Positions 7,085 through 14,517 of a stretch of DNA of 34,349 nucleotides are shown piece after piece. The position numbers and the translations under genes are program-made. The first letter of the stretch is position 1; every line of letters starts with the position of its first letter. The notes under the pieces were generated by a model. The model worked only from the letters and a program-made list of their open reading frames with translations. It ran no database searches and had not been told where the DNA came from. The stretch is from a virus, in the IMG/VR virus record IMGVR_UViG_3300010400_000040, positions 1 through 34,349 of that record, one strand, 5' to 3'.

Positions 7085-7524
7085 ATGTTCCAGTTGAAAG
7101 AATAATTGAATTATCGGAATTGCGTATAGGCAATTACTTGGAATACGATGGCCAGATCGTCCATGTAACCAGCCTATCATTAGATATTGACGATGAGTAT
7201 AACGACACAATAGGCTTTTGCAAATTGGGTTCATTTAATAATGAGCAGTCGAATTGGAACAGGGCTTTAGCAGATAAGCTGAAGCGTATCCAAATAAGTC
7301 CTGAATGGTTGTTAAACCTTGGTTTTGAAAAGAAAAACGACCCCAACTTTGGGCATGCCGAATATTATGAAATTCCCGGATTCACTTTGTACAAATTCAA
7401 TGAAAATCAAATTGAGCCTTATGATTATGATACTCTATACCCTGTTATTAAATATGTCCATCAGTTGCAAAATTTCTACTACTGGCATACTATGACCGGA
7501 GAAGAACTAACCATTAAAAAATAA
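7081..7524 (+). CDS. Conserved Bacteroidetes phage protein, unknown
   Basis: The 147-residue protein has [20 protein letters not shown] near the N-terminus, [14 protein letters not shown] in the middle and [20 protein letters not shown] near the end. This N-to-C pattern (RIGNY..., then PEWLL.LGF, then VHQLQN.Y....GEEL) is one I recognise from many Bacteroidetes chromosomes and prophages as a hypothetical protein of unknown role. Here it starts as ATGA on the GT7-like stop. The fold looks like two beta-rich halves. Its presence at the end of a glycan operon is probably incidental to sugar chemistry, although it is translated with it. Confidence 0.7.
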   Translation: MNVPVERIIELSELRIGNYLEYDGQIVHVTSLSLDIDDEYNDTIGFCKLGSFNNEQSNWNRALADKLKRIQISPEWLLNLGFEKKNDPNFGHAEYYEIPGFTLYKFNENQIEPYDYDTLYPVIKYVHQLQNFYYWHTMTGEELTIKK

Positions 7525-7528
7525 CCCC

Positions 7529-7669
7529 ATGCCACTCAAAAAAGGATACTCAAAGAAAACCATCTCCCGCAATATTAAAACCGAAATCAAGTCAGGTAAG
7601 CCACGAAAACAGGCCGTTGCCATCGCCCTCAATGTTGCCCGTATGGCTAAAAAAGCAAGAGGGAAATGA
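7529..7669 (+). CDS. Small very basic protein, unknown
   Basis: A 46-residue frame from the ATG at 7529 reads [20 protein letters not shown] followed by a Lys/Arg/Ala-rich end. About one third of residues are Lys or Arg. Small proteins with the words [34 protein letters not shown] are widespread in phages of many hosts (known to me as a recurring pattern, unassigned). Nucleic-acid binding is plausible from composition only. It starts 4 bases after the preceding stop and its stop overlaps the next start as ATGA, which supports translation despite its size. Confidence 0.7.
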   Translation: MPLKKGYSKKTISRNIKTEIKSGKPRKQAVAIALNVARMAKKARGK

Positions 7670-7899
7670 AACCCAGAACCCTCACCATATCTTTCTTTGA
7701 TTACTCTATAGACCCCAAATCTGACGGTTTGAAGCATGTTCTTTTCCGGATTGAGAACCAATCCAACGGCCAATTTATAGCCTTCGATTGGGGCTATGCA
7801 AACTTTGAAGGCGGTAAATGGGAACAATTAATAGTCGAAAACAAGCTGGCCACGGTCGTAAAATGGGCCGAAATACCTGATCCTCAATATATTCTGTAA
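7666..7899 (+). CDS. Hypothetical small protein, unknown
   Basis: The 77-residue protein begins [20 protein letters not shown] and has an alternating beta-type pattern through [20 protein letters not shown], ending [14 protein letters not shown]. It overlaps the basic 46-residue gene by 4 bases, so it belongs to the same transcript. No cysteines, no membrane segment and no family that I recognise. It is the last of the tightly packed genes; the following gene is separated by 50 bases with a possible promoter. Confidence 0.6.
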   Translation: MKPRTLTISFFDYSIDPKSDGLKHVLFRIENQSNGQFIAFDWGYANFEGGKWEQLIVENKLATVVKWAEIPDPQYIL

Positions 7900-7914
7900 T
7901 TAACAATATCTATC

Positions 7915-7945
7915 TTGCACATAGCGTTTAAGGGTTATACTTTTA
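7915..7945 (+). promoter_or_regulatory. Weak candidate promoter before the secreted-protein gene
   Basis: TTG at 7915-7917 and TACTTTTA at 7938-7945 resemble the Bacteroidetes -33/-7 elements, but the 20-nt spacing is slightly long. The -7 element ends only 4 bases before the ATG at 7950, so any transcript would be nearly leaderless. Confidence 0.2.
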
Positions 7946-7949
7946 CGTT

Positions 7950-8468
7950 ATGAAATATTTGCTACCCCTTCTTCTTATTTGTTCTTCGGTTAGCGGTCAA
8001 AAGTTGATTACCAATGAAAAGGACAAGTTTACTGGTAAGCAGATCAAGCGAACCTCTTGGGAAAGTATCGGTTCTACCGGTAGTTTAGGTGGATACACTT
8101 TCTATACTCAATTAACCAAGATTGATACAACAGCCTATTTTGATTTGCGAGTAATGTATACTGGCAGAAAACTTCTTTCTGTTCATAAAGATGATGAATT
8201 GATGTTTATGTTACAGGATAGCTCAATAGTTAAATTGAAGTCCAGTGAATTCAAAATATCATCCTACGGTGGGGGTGCCACCGGGTTATCGGGTAGCCAG
8301 GCACTTGGAATGGTCGTTTCTTACTTTATAAATGATAAGGATCTCAAATCTCTGCAAGGGAAAATAACCAAGATCAGGTGGTACACCACCGACGGATACA
8401 TCGAGCATGATATAAAGGGTAAGAACTCCAATAAGATTAATGAGATCGTTAAGTTGATTTCAGAGTAA
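7950..8468 (+). CDS. Secreted protein with signal peptide, unknown
   Basis: The 172-residue protein begins MKYLLPLLLICSSVSGQKLI, a good type I signal peptide with a cleavage point near SG/QK, of the style common in Bacteroidetes exported proteins. The mature part is beta-rich, with repeated strand-like segments (AYFDLRVMYTGRKLL, ELMFMLQDSSIVKLK), a Gly-rich stretch and a C-terminal ITKIRWYTTDGYIEHDI. It resembles periplasmic or surface proteins of host chromosomes more than phage structural proteins. It ends two bases before the convergent zinc-ribbon gene. An effect on the host envelope, for example superinfection exclusion, is possible but unsupported beyond its export signal. Confidence 0.75.
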   Translation: MKYLLPLLLICSSVSGQKLITNEKDKFTGKQIKRTSWESIGSTGSLGGYTFYTQLTKIDTTAYFDLRVMYTGRKLLSVHKDDELMFMLQDSSIVKLKSSEFKISSYGGGATGLSGSQALGMVVSYFINDKDLKSLQGKITKIRWYTTDGYIEHDIKGKNSNKINEIVKLISE

Positions 8469-8469
8469 G

Positions 8470-8646
8470 CTATTCTTTCACGCATTCATAACAAGCCTGG
8501 CAAAGCTTTGTATCTGTCTCACCTCCGGGCTCCAAAAAGAGTTGATATTGTTTACTAAAGATGGGTTCATTGCAAACAGAGCATGGTTCGCCTGTCGTTT
8601 GTACTTCACGGTATTCCAGATTAATTATTAGTAAACTCTCAGCCAT
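8470..8646 (-). CDS. Small zinc-ribbon protein (two CxxC knuckles)
   Basis: A 58-residue frame runs from the ATG complement at 8644-8646 to TAG at 8470-8472. It begins MAESLLIINLEYREVQTTGE and has CSVC at residues 22-25 and CQAC at 49-52 with another Cys at 55, spaced as a four-cysteine zinc ribbon. It is short enough for gene finders to miss, but the two paired cysteines and the fit between the plus operon end (8468) and the structured gap at 8647-8795 support it. The role is unknown; small ribbons often bind nucleic acid or proteins. It reads in the same direction as MuF and portal. Confidence 0.65.
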   Translation of the reverse strand: MAESLLIINLEYREVQTTGEPCSVCNEPIFSKQYQLFLEPGGETDTKLCQACYECVKE

Positions 8647-8700
8647 TTATTATCTTTGCATTGCTCTTAAAGTATTCCCTTCAGCAAGGATAGAATAAAG

Positions 8701-8785
8701 GGTAAACCGCCATCATGATCTTGGTTCCTACCTTATCGGCGGACCGGGGCCGGTCAAACTGATCGCTGAAATCAGTCGGCTCCGG
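8701..8785. other. Structured GC-rich intergenic element (possible RNA)
   Basis: Between the zinc-ribbon gene and the MuF stop lies a GC-rich block that can fold. CCGGGGCC at 8744-8751 pairs with GGCTCCGG at 8778-8785 (8 pairs, one G-U). An inner stem pairs 8758-8763 with 8771-8776 around a 7-base loop. CCGCC at 8707-8711 can pair with GGCGG at 8738-8742. No U-tract follows on either strand, so it does not look like an ordinary intrinsic terminator. A TATCTTTG at 8651-8658 fits a plus-strand -7 box but has no good -33 partner. Confidence 0.35.
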
Positions 8786-8795
8786 GGTGGTGGGC

Positions 8796-9740
8796 CTAAT
8801 TTTCAGACTTCCATTTTTGATAAGCCGAAGTATTATATACTCTATCCCGGTAATCTAAAGGTACATTTCTCTCGGGTACCGCCCTTATTGCATGGCCGCA
8901 GTTGTATCCCCCGGCACGAATAAAAAAGTTCTCAGGGTTAGTTCCTTCAATCATTCCTGCCGGAAGTCCGGTCTTTGGATAAATAGGAACCTTGGTTTTC
9001 TCGCCATCTTTAATGTAGTACAAGTCTTCCGCTCTTAATAGTCTTGGTACTTCGGAAACGTGAAAGTAACGCAAATCAGTCATAGCATCGCAAAAAGGGC
9101 GGGTAGTTTTAATATCACTCCCTTGGTAGGCATACCATTCGAAGCCCAGGCCGGCCGCAGCTTGGTGGGAATACTGTCGGTTGTATTGTTGAATCGCGTC
9201 AGTCGTGATTTGTTTACTATATCTCGTCAGCAACCCGTCCGACTTGTCGGTATCGGTCAGACTTTCCAACAGTTGTGCATTTAAAGCCTTATAACTGCCC
9301 CCACTGGTTATGTTGGTTCGCAGGATGCCAGCAATTTTATCACCGATATTTGCCCCTATCCCGGCCTCTGTAAGCGATTGGACGGTATCTCCTATCGCCT
9401 GTAACCTGATCTGTTTTAATAATGGAGTTGGCTTGAATTTATCTTCCACTCCTTTCCAGTATTCGTTTTGTAAGGAAGCCACGGTATTAAACGACTTGAC
9501 AAACTCTTTTACATCGGAAAGGTAATCGTCCGTCAGTATTAACCTTGTCAGCTTATTTTTTATAGACTGGATTATTTTAAGATTGGCTACCGTAGTTTTT
9601 ATAGTATCCCCATTAAGGTCAAGGCGCCGGAGTTCGCTGACCAATTCCTGGTACATAGCCTTCTGGGAAGCCGGAATGTTCTTATTGAACCGGTTAATCG
9701 ACCGGTCAATATCTTTTAATATGTCATTGAAATCAGCCAT
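8796..9740 (-). CDS. MuF-type minor head protein
   Basis: The 314-residue protein ends with the signature of MuF/SPP1 gp7-like head proteins: an IKTTRPFCDAMTDLRYFHV segment followed by a GGYNCGHAIRAVPE motif near the C-terminus. In this family the C-terminal domain carries conserved Cys and His residues and follows a long helical N-terminal region; here residues 1-200 are helix-rich and charged. MuF proteins are few-copy head proteins that associate with the portal and DNA entry. Its position immediately downstream of the portal gene is the usual arrangement. No toxin domain is fused at the C-terminus, unlike some members. The start at 9740 follows the portal stop by 27 bases. Confidence 0.9.
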   Translation of the reverse strand: MADFNDILKDIDRSINRFNKNIPASQKAMYQELVSELRRLDLNGDTIKTTVANLKIIQSIKNKLTRLILTDDYLSDVKEFVKSFNTVASLQNEYWKGVEDKFKPTPLLKQIRLQAIGDTVQSLTEAGIGANIGDKIAGILRTNITSGGSYKALNAQLLESLTDTDKSDGLLTRYSKQITTDAIQQYNRQYSHQAAAGLGFEWYAYQGSDIKTTRPFCDAMTDLRYFHVSEVPRLLRAEDLYYIKDGEKTKVPIYPKTGLPAGMIEGTNPENFFIRAGGYNCGHAIRAVPERNVPLDYRDRVYNTSAYQKWKSEN

Positions 9741-9767
9741 TAATAACCCCAGCGTGGTTTTTTGGGT

Positions 9768-11561
9768 TTAGGCTGCTTGACCATCAGCTTGAACATCATT
9801 GATTATCTTTTTTGAATTATCCAATTTTTCGAGAACCTCGGTTGCGTATTTAAGCATAACCCCCTTTTGTTCCTGTAAAGTCTTGCTCGCAAATTCTGGA
9901 TCTTGCTCTATAGCCCGTTGAACGAACTCATTAATGTTTGAACTTATAATATAGGATTCAGGAAGAATTCCTTTATTACTTAACCGGCTCATTTTTTCGT
10001 CCTCTGATATATTCGGTAACGGGTCTAACTTAATGGTCAGAGCCACCAAGTCCCTTATAGAATGATCGGTATTAAAGAGTTTCCCCGCATAGTCTATCTC
10101 CATCGCATTCAGGGTAACCGGGTTCATTTTACTATCCTTCGCTTTTTTGAGATCTTCCTGGAGATTATTAATAGAGAAAAGATCATATTTCTCAGGGACC
10201 GCTATCGCCGGTAACATAGCCTCAATTTCCTCGAAAGAATATTGGTCTTTATATCGATAATCAGCGTTTAATGAATAAAGCTGATCCATAATCTTGACAA
10301 TATCCTCGGCAATTGCATGCACCGTGTTATTCTGTTCGTCACGGTCTACAGCTTTAGCTATTCCGCTTTCCTGCATGGGGACCGAGGCCAACTCTTGAAA
10401 GTTAATGGCAGCTAGGGCATCATAAATATGTTGTCGGACGCTTTCGTCCATTAGTCTAACAATCTCTATATCCTTCTGAACATAACCTTTCGGGGGTGTT
10501 GGTAGCTGTTGTTTCCCCATTTCGGCGGGCTTGACCAACAACCCAGAATAAGGTCCGGCTGAAATGTACCCAACACCTTTACAGGTTTCGCAGTCGATTT
10601 GGGATTGTATTGTTGCGTCACAACCGGTAAACCAAGCGGGGTTCTGGCGCCTGCCGGTTCCCTTACATTTTGTGCACTCGTTATTCGTGTATTGCCATGG
10701 TTCTGGGTATACATGAAGAACTTTAGCGGCTTGTAGATCACTGTACTCTCTCACTGCTTCATCAAGTTCCGGGAGTATCCCGCAAATACGGCTTTCGTAC
10801 ATATAATTACTTCCCTGCGCTTCACAGATTGCCCCACCAAGCTTGAACACCGGAAGCCTGCCAAGCCCATGTTTATATTCAGCAACCAAGGTCATATTTC
10901 CTTTTGCATCCGTCTGATCGTATTTGATTATTGAAATTGTATCAACAACATAATAAGACTTTCCTTTTTCCATTTTTGTTTTGTTCCCGGCTCTAACCTG
11001 GTAATAACATCCAGCCTGGTCGTTTAAAATAGCGTGATCTTCCGCAACGAACTCCACTACATCACAACAATCAAAAATAGTCGGGAAAGGTCTTAAATAC
11101 TCAGTTGGTTCGACCTCTGTTTCAAGAGGCATCACTAAAATAACACCGTTCGGATCAGTCAGGTAATTTTTAAGACAGACAGCAAACATCCAGTTGGTGA
11201 CAGACTGAAAATAAGGGAAGTTCTTTTCGCAGTATTCCTCTAAAGTTTCTCCCTCTCTGATCTTGGGGAAGTTCTCAAGACCCGTGTATTTAATGGACCA
11301 ATCCGGGCTCCTCCTGATCTTACTTAAAGAAGAAACTATCCTCGAAAACGTGGGCTTGGTTTTTGGAACCCAAATTGTTTTTCTATAGTCTTTTACCTCA
11401 AGTGGTTCGTTGGGTCTCCTGCACTCTATAAGCTCGGTAGGAAAACATCCTTCTGAGTGCGGTTCAAAAGCTTTGCATTTTTTTAAAGCCCTATCATAAA
11501 AGAAGTGAAACCGTTCTCCTGCAAAATAGGGCCTCAGGTAATCGTAAGTTAAGTCTGCCAT
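9768..11561 (-). CDS. Portal protein with inserted DnaJ-like zinc knuckles
   Basis: The 597-residue size, the position just upstream of MuF and the overall pattern (N-terminal RKTIWVPKTKPTFSRIVSSL, later helical stem-like region with VRQHIYDALAAINFQELASV, acidic Gln-rich C-terminus) fit a phage portal, which forms the dodecameric DNA channel at the capsid vertex. Residues 296-303 (CTKCKGTG) and 324-331 (CETCKGVG) are two CxxCxGxG knuckles of the DnaJ zinc-finger type, with a lone Cys at 314 between them. This insertion is unusual for portals in general, though I believe it occurs in related Bacteroidetes phages. Portal assignment rests on context and length more than on a single motif. The start at 11561 is one base after the glycosyltransferase stop. 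Confidence 0.8.
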   Translation of the reverse strand: MADLTYDYLRPYFAGERFHFFYDRALKKCKAFEPHSEGCFPTELIECRRPNEPLEVKDYRKTIWVPKTKPTFSRIVSSLSKIRRSPDWSIKYTGLENFPKIREGETLEEYCEKNFPYFQSVTNWMFAVCLKNYLTDPNGVILVMPLETEVEPTEYLRPFPTIFDCCDVVEFVAEDHAILNDQAGCYYQVRAGNKTKMEKGKSYYVVDTISIIKYDQTDAKGNMTLVAEYKHGLGRLPVFKLGGAICEAQGSNYMYESRICGILPELDEAVREYSDLQAAKVLHVYPEPWQYTNNECTKCKGTGRRQNPAWFTGCDATIQSQIDCETCKGVGYISAGPYSGLLVKPAEMGKQQLPTPPKGYVQKDIEIVRLMDESVRQHIYDALAAINFQELASVPMQESGIAKAVDRDEQNNTVHAIAEDIVKIMDQLYSLNADYRYKDQYSFEEIEAMLPAIAVPEKYDLFSINNLQEDLKKAKDSKMNPVTLNAMEIDYAGKLFNTDHSIRDLVALTIKLDPLPNISEDEKMSRLSNKGILPESYIISSNINEFVQRAIEQDPEFASKTLQEQKGVMLKYATEVLEKLDNSKKIINDVQADGQAA

Positions 11562-11562
11562 A

Positions 11563-12423
11563 TTACATTTTTTGTCTGTCCGGAATGAAACTCTTTTTAT
11601 CCATTAAAGGGAAAATATGTTGTGTTCTCATCTTATAAGCGGCGGCTTTCATAATGTTGTTGTATAACATCTTCAGATCACCGGTCGCGTAATTACTACC
11701 GCAGCTTAAGAGATAATATTTGTTATACACATCAGCCGGTTTGGTCGCGTTGTTTCCATGTAATCTTGGCCATAGAGCAGGGCACCATTTATAAGAATGA
11801 GGATGAATGTCATAATAAGCACACGCGATATTAAAAGCCAGCTCGTCGGGTACCTGGTTGCCAAATTTGATAAGAGTCTTGAGGTCTGGGTTTGCGTAAA
11901 CCCTTCTTGCCATAGCAAACATTTGTTTTACCTTATTATTCTTTTTGAAGTAAATAACCTCGCTCCGCCATTGATAGATTCGTCCCGTGATCTCATATTT
12001 CTTCCTGATCTCCTCCGGGTCAGCCCAGAAGTAATATTTTGGGCTCTTGTCCTCAGTGTGACCTTCTGTGATACTAGTAAATTCAACATCTTTTAACTCT
12101 TCGAATAAGTCAGAAGGGCCTCTTTTGGGCATCCATGCCATATCGGCATCTAAGTATAAGGTTTCTTCGAATGGGGAAAGAGTGTCGAGATAAAGCTTAC
12201 AACCGAATCCCGTTCCTCCCGGCAACAAAATCAATTGATCGAAAATTTTCTTTCTTTCATCTGATAAGTGAGAAAGAGACCCCTCACTATGAATAACGGC
12301 TACAGGGAAGGACGGATCAACCGCCTTGATAGATAACGCAAGATTATACGCAAGCCTGCCATAGTAGTTATGACCACAAGCGACTAGTACAATTCCTTTA
12401 TGTGCAAGGTTCAACATACTCAT
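11563..12423 (-). CDS. GT-A glycosyltransferase, GT8/glycogenin-like
   Basis: The 286-residue protein has an N-terminal GIVLVACGHNYYGRLAYNLA strand-helix and then LYLDADMAW near residue 95, the DxD motif of GT-A enzymes as seen in GT8. The context FEETLYLDADMAWMPKRGPSDLF is typical of GT8-like enzymes, and a later PDELAFNIACAYYD resembles their second conserved block. No membrane segment is visible. It transfers a sugar from a nucleotide-sugar donor to an unknown acceptor. It is embedded in the head-tail gene string, overlapping the upstream FN3-like gene by 26 bases and abutting the portal gene, so it is expressed with virion proteins. This argues for virion protein glycosylation, although host-surface modification is not excluded. 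Confidence 0.8.
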   Translation of the reverse strand: MSMLNLAHKGIVLVACGHNYYGRLAYNLALSIKAVDPSFPVAVIHSEGSLSHLSDERKKIFDQLILLPGGTGFGCKLYLDTLSPFEETLYLDADMAWMPKRGPSDLFEELKDVEFTSITEGHTEDKSPKYYFWADPEEIRKKYEITGRIYQWRSEVIYFKKNNKVKQMFAMARRVYANPDLKTLIKFGNQVPDELAFNIACAYYDIHPHSYKWCPALWPRLHGNNATKPADVYNKYYLLSCGSNYATGDLKMLYNNIMKAAAYKMRTQHIFPLMDKKSFIPDRQKM

Positions 12424-13585
12424 AAGATGTTACTCCATTAATTTCTATAGGTACTCCGGGTGATTCTTCCAGTGTACAGATTATTTTTGACTGCAGATTG
12501 ACTATGAAGTCATTCTGAAGGTTCCCGGAACAATTTATGTATGAGAAAATGTGTGGATCTCCGCCTGGTATTCCTGATCCGTCATTATAAGTAACCATAT
12601 ATCTTCCACAACTGCTTTCACTGACCGGCGTACAAAATTCAATACTGATAAATTCACTGGTTCCTCCGCCTTCGCAAACTGACTGGACAAAGAAAGTATA
12701 ACAAGTCCCCGGATTCAGGTCATTGAAATTTACTGAGGTGTCTGAAGTGTTCCCGCTATGAACAGGCGTAAAAAGATCATCACTTTCATATAAAGTATAA
12801 TTATAGCTTTCCGGTAATGGGGTCGGAAGATCAAACCAGTTTGGTGTTGCTTCGGTCTCGGTTACGGTTCCAGGGTCCACCGATCCGGGAGCAAGACAAG
12901 CCTCTTCACTTCCGGAGATATTAGCAAATACATCCGCATCATCATAAGAACCATTAGGACAGGTCACACGATAGGTAAGAAGGTTAACATTCGTTCCCGA
13001 AGGCGTGGTTGGTAAAAGAGTGATCGTTACAATACCTGATGTTGCATCGATTTCAGCAGACTCAACATAAGTACTATTGATCGTTACGGTTTCGGCTGTG
13101 ATTGGTTTGCAACAAATAGAGTCGTTAGCAAATACATTGTATTCGGTTGTACTTCCCTCTGTCAGTGATTCATAGGTCCCTGTAATCGTGTCGTCCACTA
13201 AGGCAAGTTGAGTAGCTTCCTCACATGTTTGACAATTATCATTAGTATTATCGTAAGGGGTAACCTCAACTTTGAACTCTGCTTTGGCAAGGGGCCAGTC
13301 AAGCATGGACGTCAACCACTGGATATTGTAATCACCATCCTTAACCACTCCTATTCCTGACAAATACCTGAACCCCTCAATAGTTATATTATCATGGCTG
13401 AGGGCGATAACCAGGCGTTCATGAATATCAGACGGAAGCCAGTCTGTTTCTCCTTCAAATAATTTCCTTACAATAACAGACTGTACTTTTGTTTGCCCAT
13501 TGGCCAGACGAAATACATTCTTCTCGTCCGGAAACTGAGGACGAGTTATGTAGAAAGGAAGTCGGACGCGGTTAAGAAATGGCAT
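12398..13585 (-). CDS. Virion surface/tail protein with FN3-like domain
   Basis: The 395-residue protein begins with a phage-like region (MPFLNRVRLPFYITRPQFPD, then WLPSDIHERLVIALSHDNITIEG) of about 110 residues. A Thr/Ser-rich bacterial-type repeat region follows, with VFANDSICCKPITAETVTI and TTPSGTNVNLLTYRVT segments typical of Ig-like modules. A probable fibronectin type III domain, with NWFDLPTPLPESYNYTLYES and NDLNPGTCYTFFVQSVCEGG, comes near residues 240-320. The last 60 residues contain several cysteines. FN3 and Ig-like modules in phage tail proteins usually bind carbohydrates or face the host. The Ser/Thr content and nearby glycosyltransferase make it a candidate glycosylation target. 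The exact tail position is unknown. Confidence 0.7.
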   Translation of the reverse strand: MPFLNRVRLPFYITRPQFPDEKNVFRLANGQTKVQSVIVRKLFEGETDWLPSDIHERLVIALSHDNITIEGFRYLSGIGVVKDGDYNIQWLTSMLDWPLAKAEFKVEVTPYDNTNDNCQTCEEATQLALVDDTITGTYESLTEGSTTEYNVFANDSICCKPITAETVTINSTYVESAEIDATSGIVTITLLPTTPSGTNVNLLTYRVTCPNGSYDDADVFANISGSEEACLAPGSVDPGTVTETEATPNWFDLPTPLPESYNYTLYESDDLFTPVHSGNTSDTSVNFNDLNPGTCYTFFVQSVCEGGGTSEFISIEFCTPVSESSCGRYMVTYNDGSGIPGGDPHIFSYINCSGNLQNDFIVNLQSKIICTLEESPGVPIEINGVTSYEYVEPCT

Positions 13586-13763
13586 GTTTTTTATAATTTT
13601 GTTCTTTCATGATCACACATCTTCTCCAAAAGAATGAAAAGTAATTGGGCACATTATATTGTGCATCTTTGTATGTTCCCCATAATGGAAATTCAATTGG
13701 CAGCATAATTATAAAATACACTGGGTAAATAATTATACAGAATATCGTTGTACATGTTTTCAT
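13572..13763 (-). CDS. Possible small membrane protein
   Basis: A 63-residue frame from the ATG at 13763 begins MKTCTTIFCIIIYPVYFIIM and is strongly hydrophobic for about 25 residues, followed by an aromatic and basic end. It sits between the stop of the upstream structural gene (13768) and the start of the next (13585), overlapping the latter by 14 bases. A longer frame from 13802 would run into the upstream gene, so the inner start is preferred. The hydrophobic segment suggests a single transmembrane helix, as in a holin-like or accessory membrane protein, but composition alone cannot decide. Confidence 0.4.
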   Translation of the reverse strand: MKTCTTIFCIIIYPVYFIIMLPIEFPLWGTYKDAQYNVPNYFSFFWRRCVIMKEQNYKKHAIS

Positions 13764-13767
13764 TTTA

Positions 13768-14517
13768 TCATCTGATAACCACGATCCCACTGGCAGGGCC
13801 ACCCAGATCCACGTTTATAATATTCACAGGATAGGTGTCAAATGTTGCTGTTATGCCCATATTCACAAGGTTTGTTCCATCGCTTACCCAAATTTGTACC
13901 GAGGGGGCCAAACCATAGGCGTCCTTCAGTGACTGCGTATAAGGAATGGTCAGCGTTGATACATTTGTAAATTGTACTATTGTAGGCGCACAGCTTATTG
14001 ATTCTTCACTCACCGCCCCGGAGTTACAATAGTTGAATCCGAAAGCATTTTCATCATTCCCATACTCAATTACCGATGTAAAACAATTGTCAGCCGTTCG
14101 TTGTAAACAATTGCTGCAAAACTTCTCATCTCCTATCTGAACCCTGATCCGGAAACAATCCTGTACATTTCTTACAGCTGTAAACCCCGGTACTCCATGT
14201 GACCAGTTGACAAGTATTTGGGTTGGGCTCAGTCTGAACAACTCGGCTTCATCATTATACGGAGAACCAGTGAAGTCAAGTAGAAAGTTCTCATCATCAC
14301 ATTCTGCCACAATCCCGACCTGTACCTGTGTTCCGTAAACCCCGCATAAAGCATCTATTTCAGTTTCTGTTCCGTTTACGAAAAACTGGAAAGCAATGTC
14401 TCTGTCATCGTAAACAGGTAAACAGAACTGAAGAAAATTGAATATGCAATGATCGATTACCCCTGTTTCATTGAACTGGATAAAACTATTTCTTGGGCTT
14501 TGTATACTAAGAGCCAT
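13768..14517 (-). CDS. Structural protein with repeated C-terminal module
   Basis: The 249-residue protein is Cys-rich and beta-rich (FLQFCLPVYDDRDIAFQFFV, VQDCFRIRVQIGDEKFCSNC). Its last ~70 residues (from about residue 180) form a module ending VDLGGPASGIVVIR, which also appears in the small proteins at 21290-21529 and 21726-22325. The module pattern is SLKDAYGLAPSVQIWV, then a DG-type turn, then FDTYPVNIINVDLGGPASG. In the DNA, 13822-13844 and 21344-21366 share 21 of 23 bases, so a duplication is likely. It overlaps the large upstream tail protein by 11 bases. The repeated module is probably a virion subunit-interaction or decoration domain; this is inference. Confidence 0.65.
   Translation of the reverse strand: MALSIQSPRNSFIQFNETGVIDHCIFNFLQFCLPVYDDRDIAFQFFVNGTETEIDALCGVYGTQVQVGIVAECDDENFLLDFTGSPYNDEAELFRLSPTQILVNWSHGVPGFTAVRNVQDCFRIRVQIGDEKFCSNCLQRTADNCFTSVIEYGNDENAFGFNYCNSGAVSEESISCAPTIVQFTNVSTLTIPYTQSLKDAYGLAPSVQIWVSDGTNLVNMGITATFDTYPVNIINVDLGGPASGIVVIR

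Noticed and set aside
8764-8776. CTGAT and GAAA words in the folded element as a possible hammerhead ribozyme
   Set aside because: The CUGAUGA core, the stem order and the cleavage context are not present.
8744-8785. Stem-loop as an intrinsic terminator
   Set aside because: No U-run follows the stem on either strand.
10466-10741. Minus-strand frame inside the portal gene
   Set aside because: It overlaps the zinc-knuckle part of the portal; its text is basic and Pro-rich, and has no conserved pattern.
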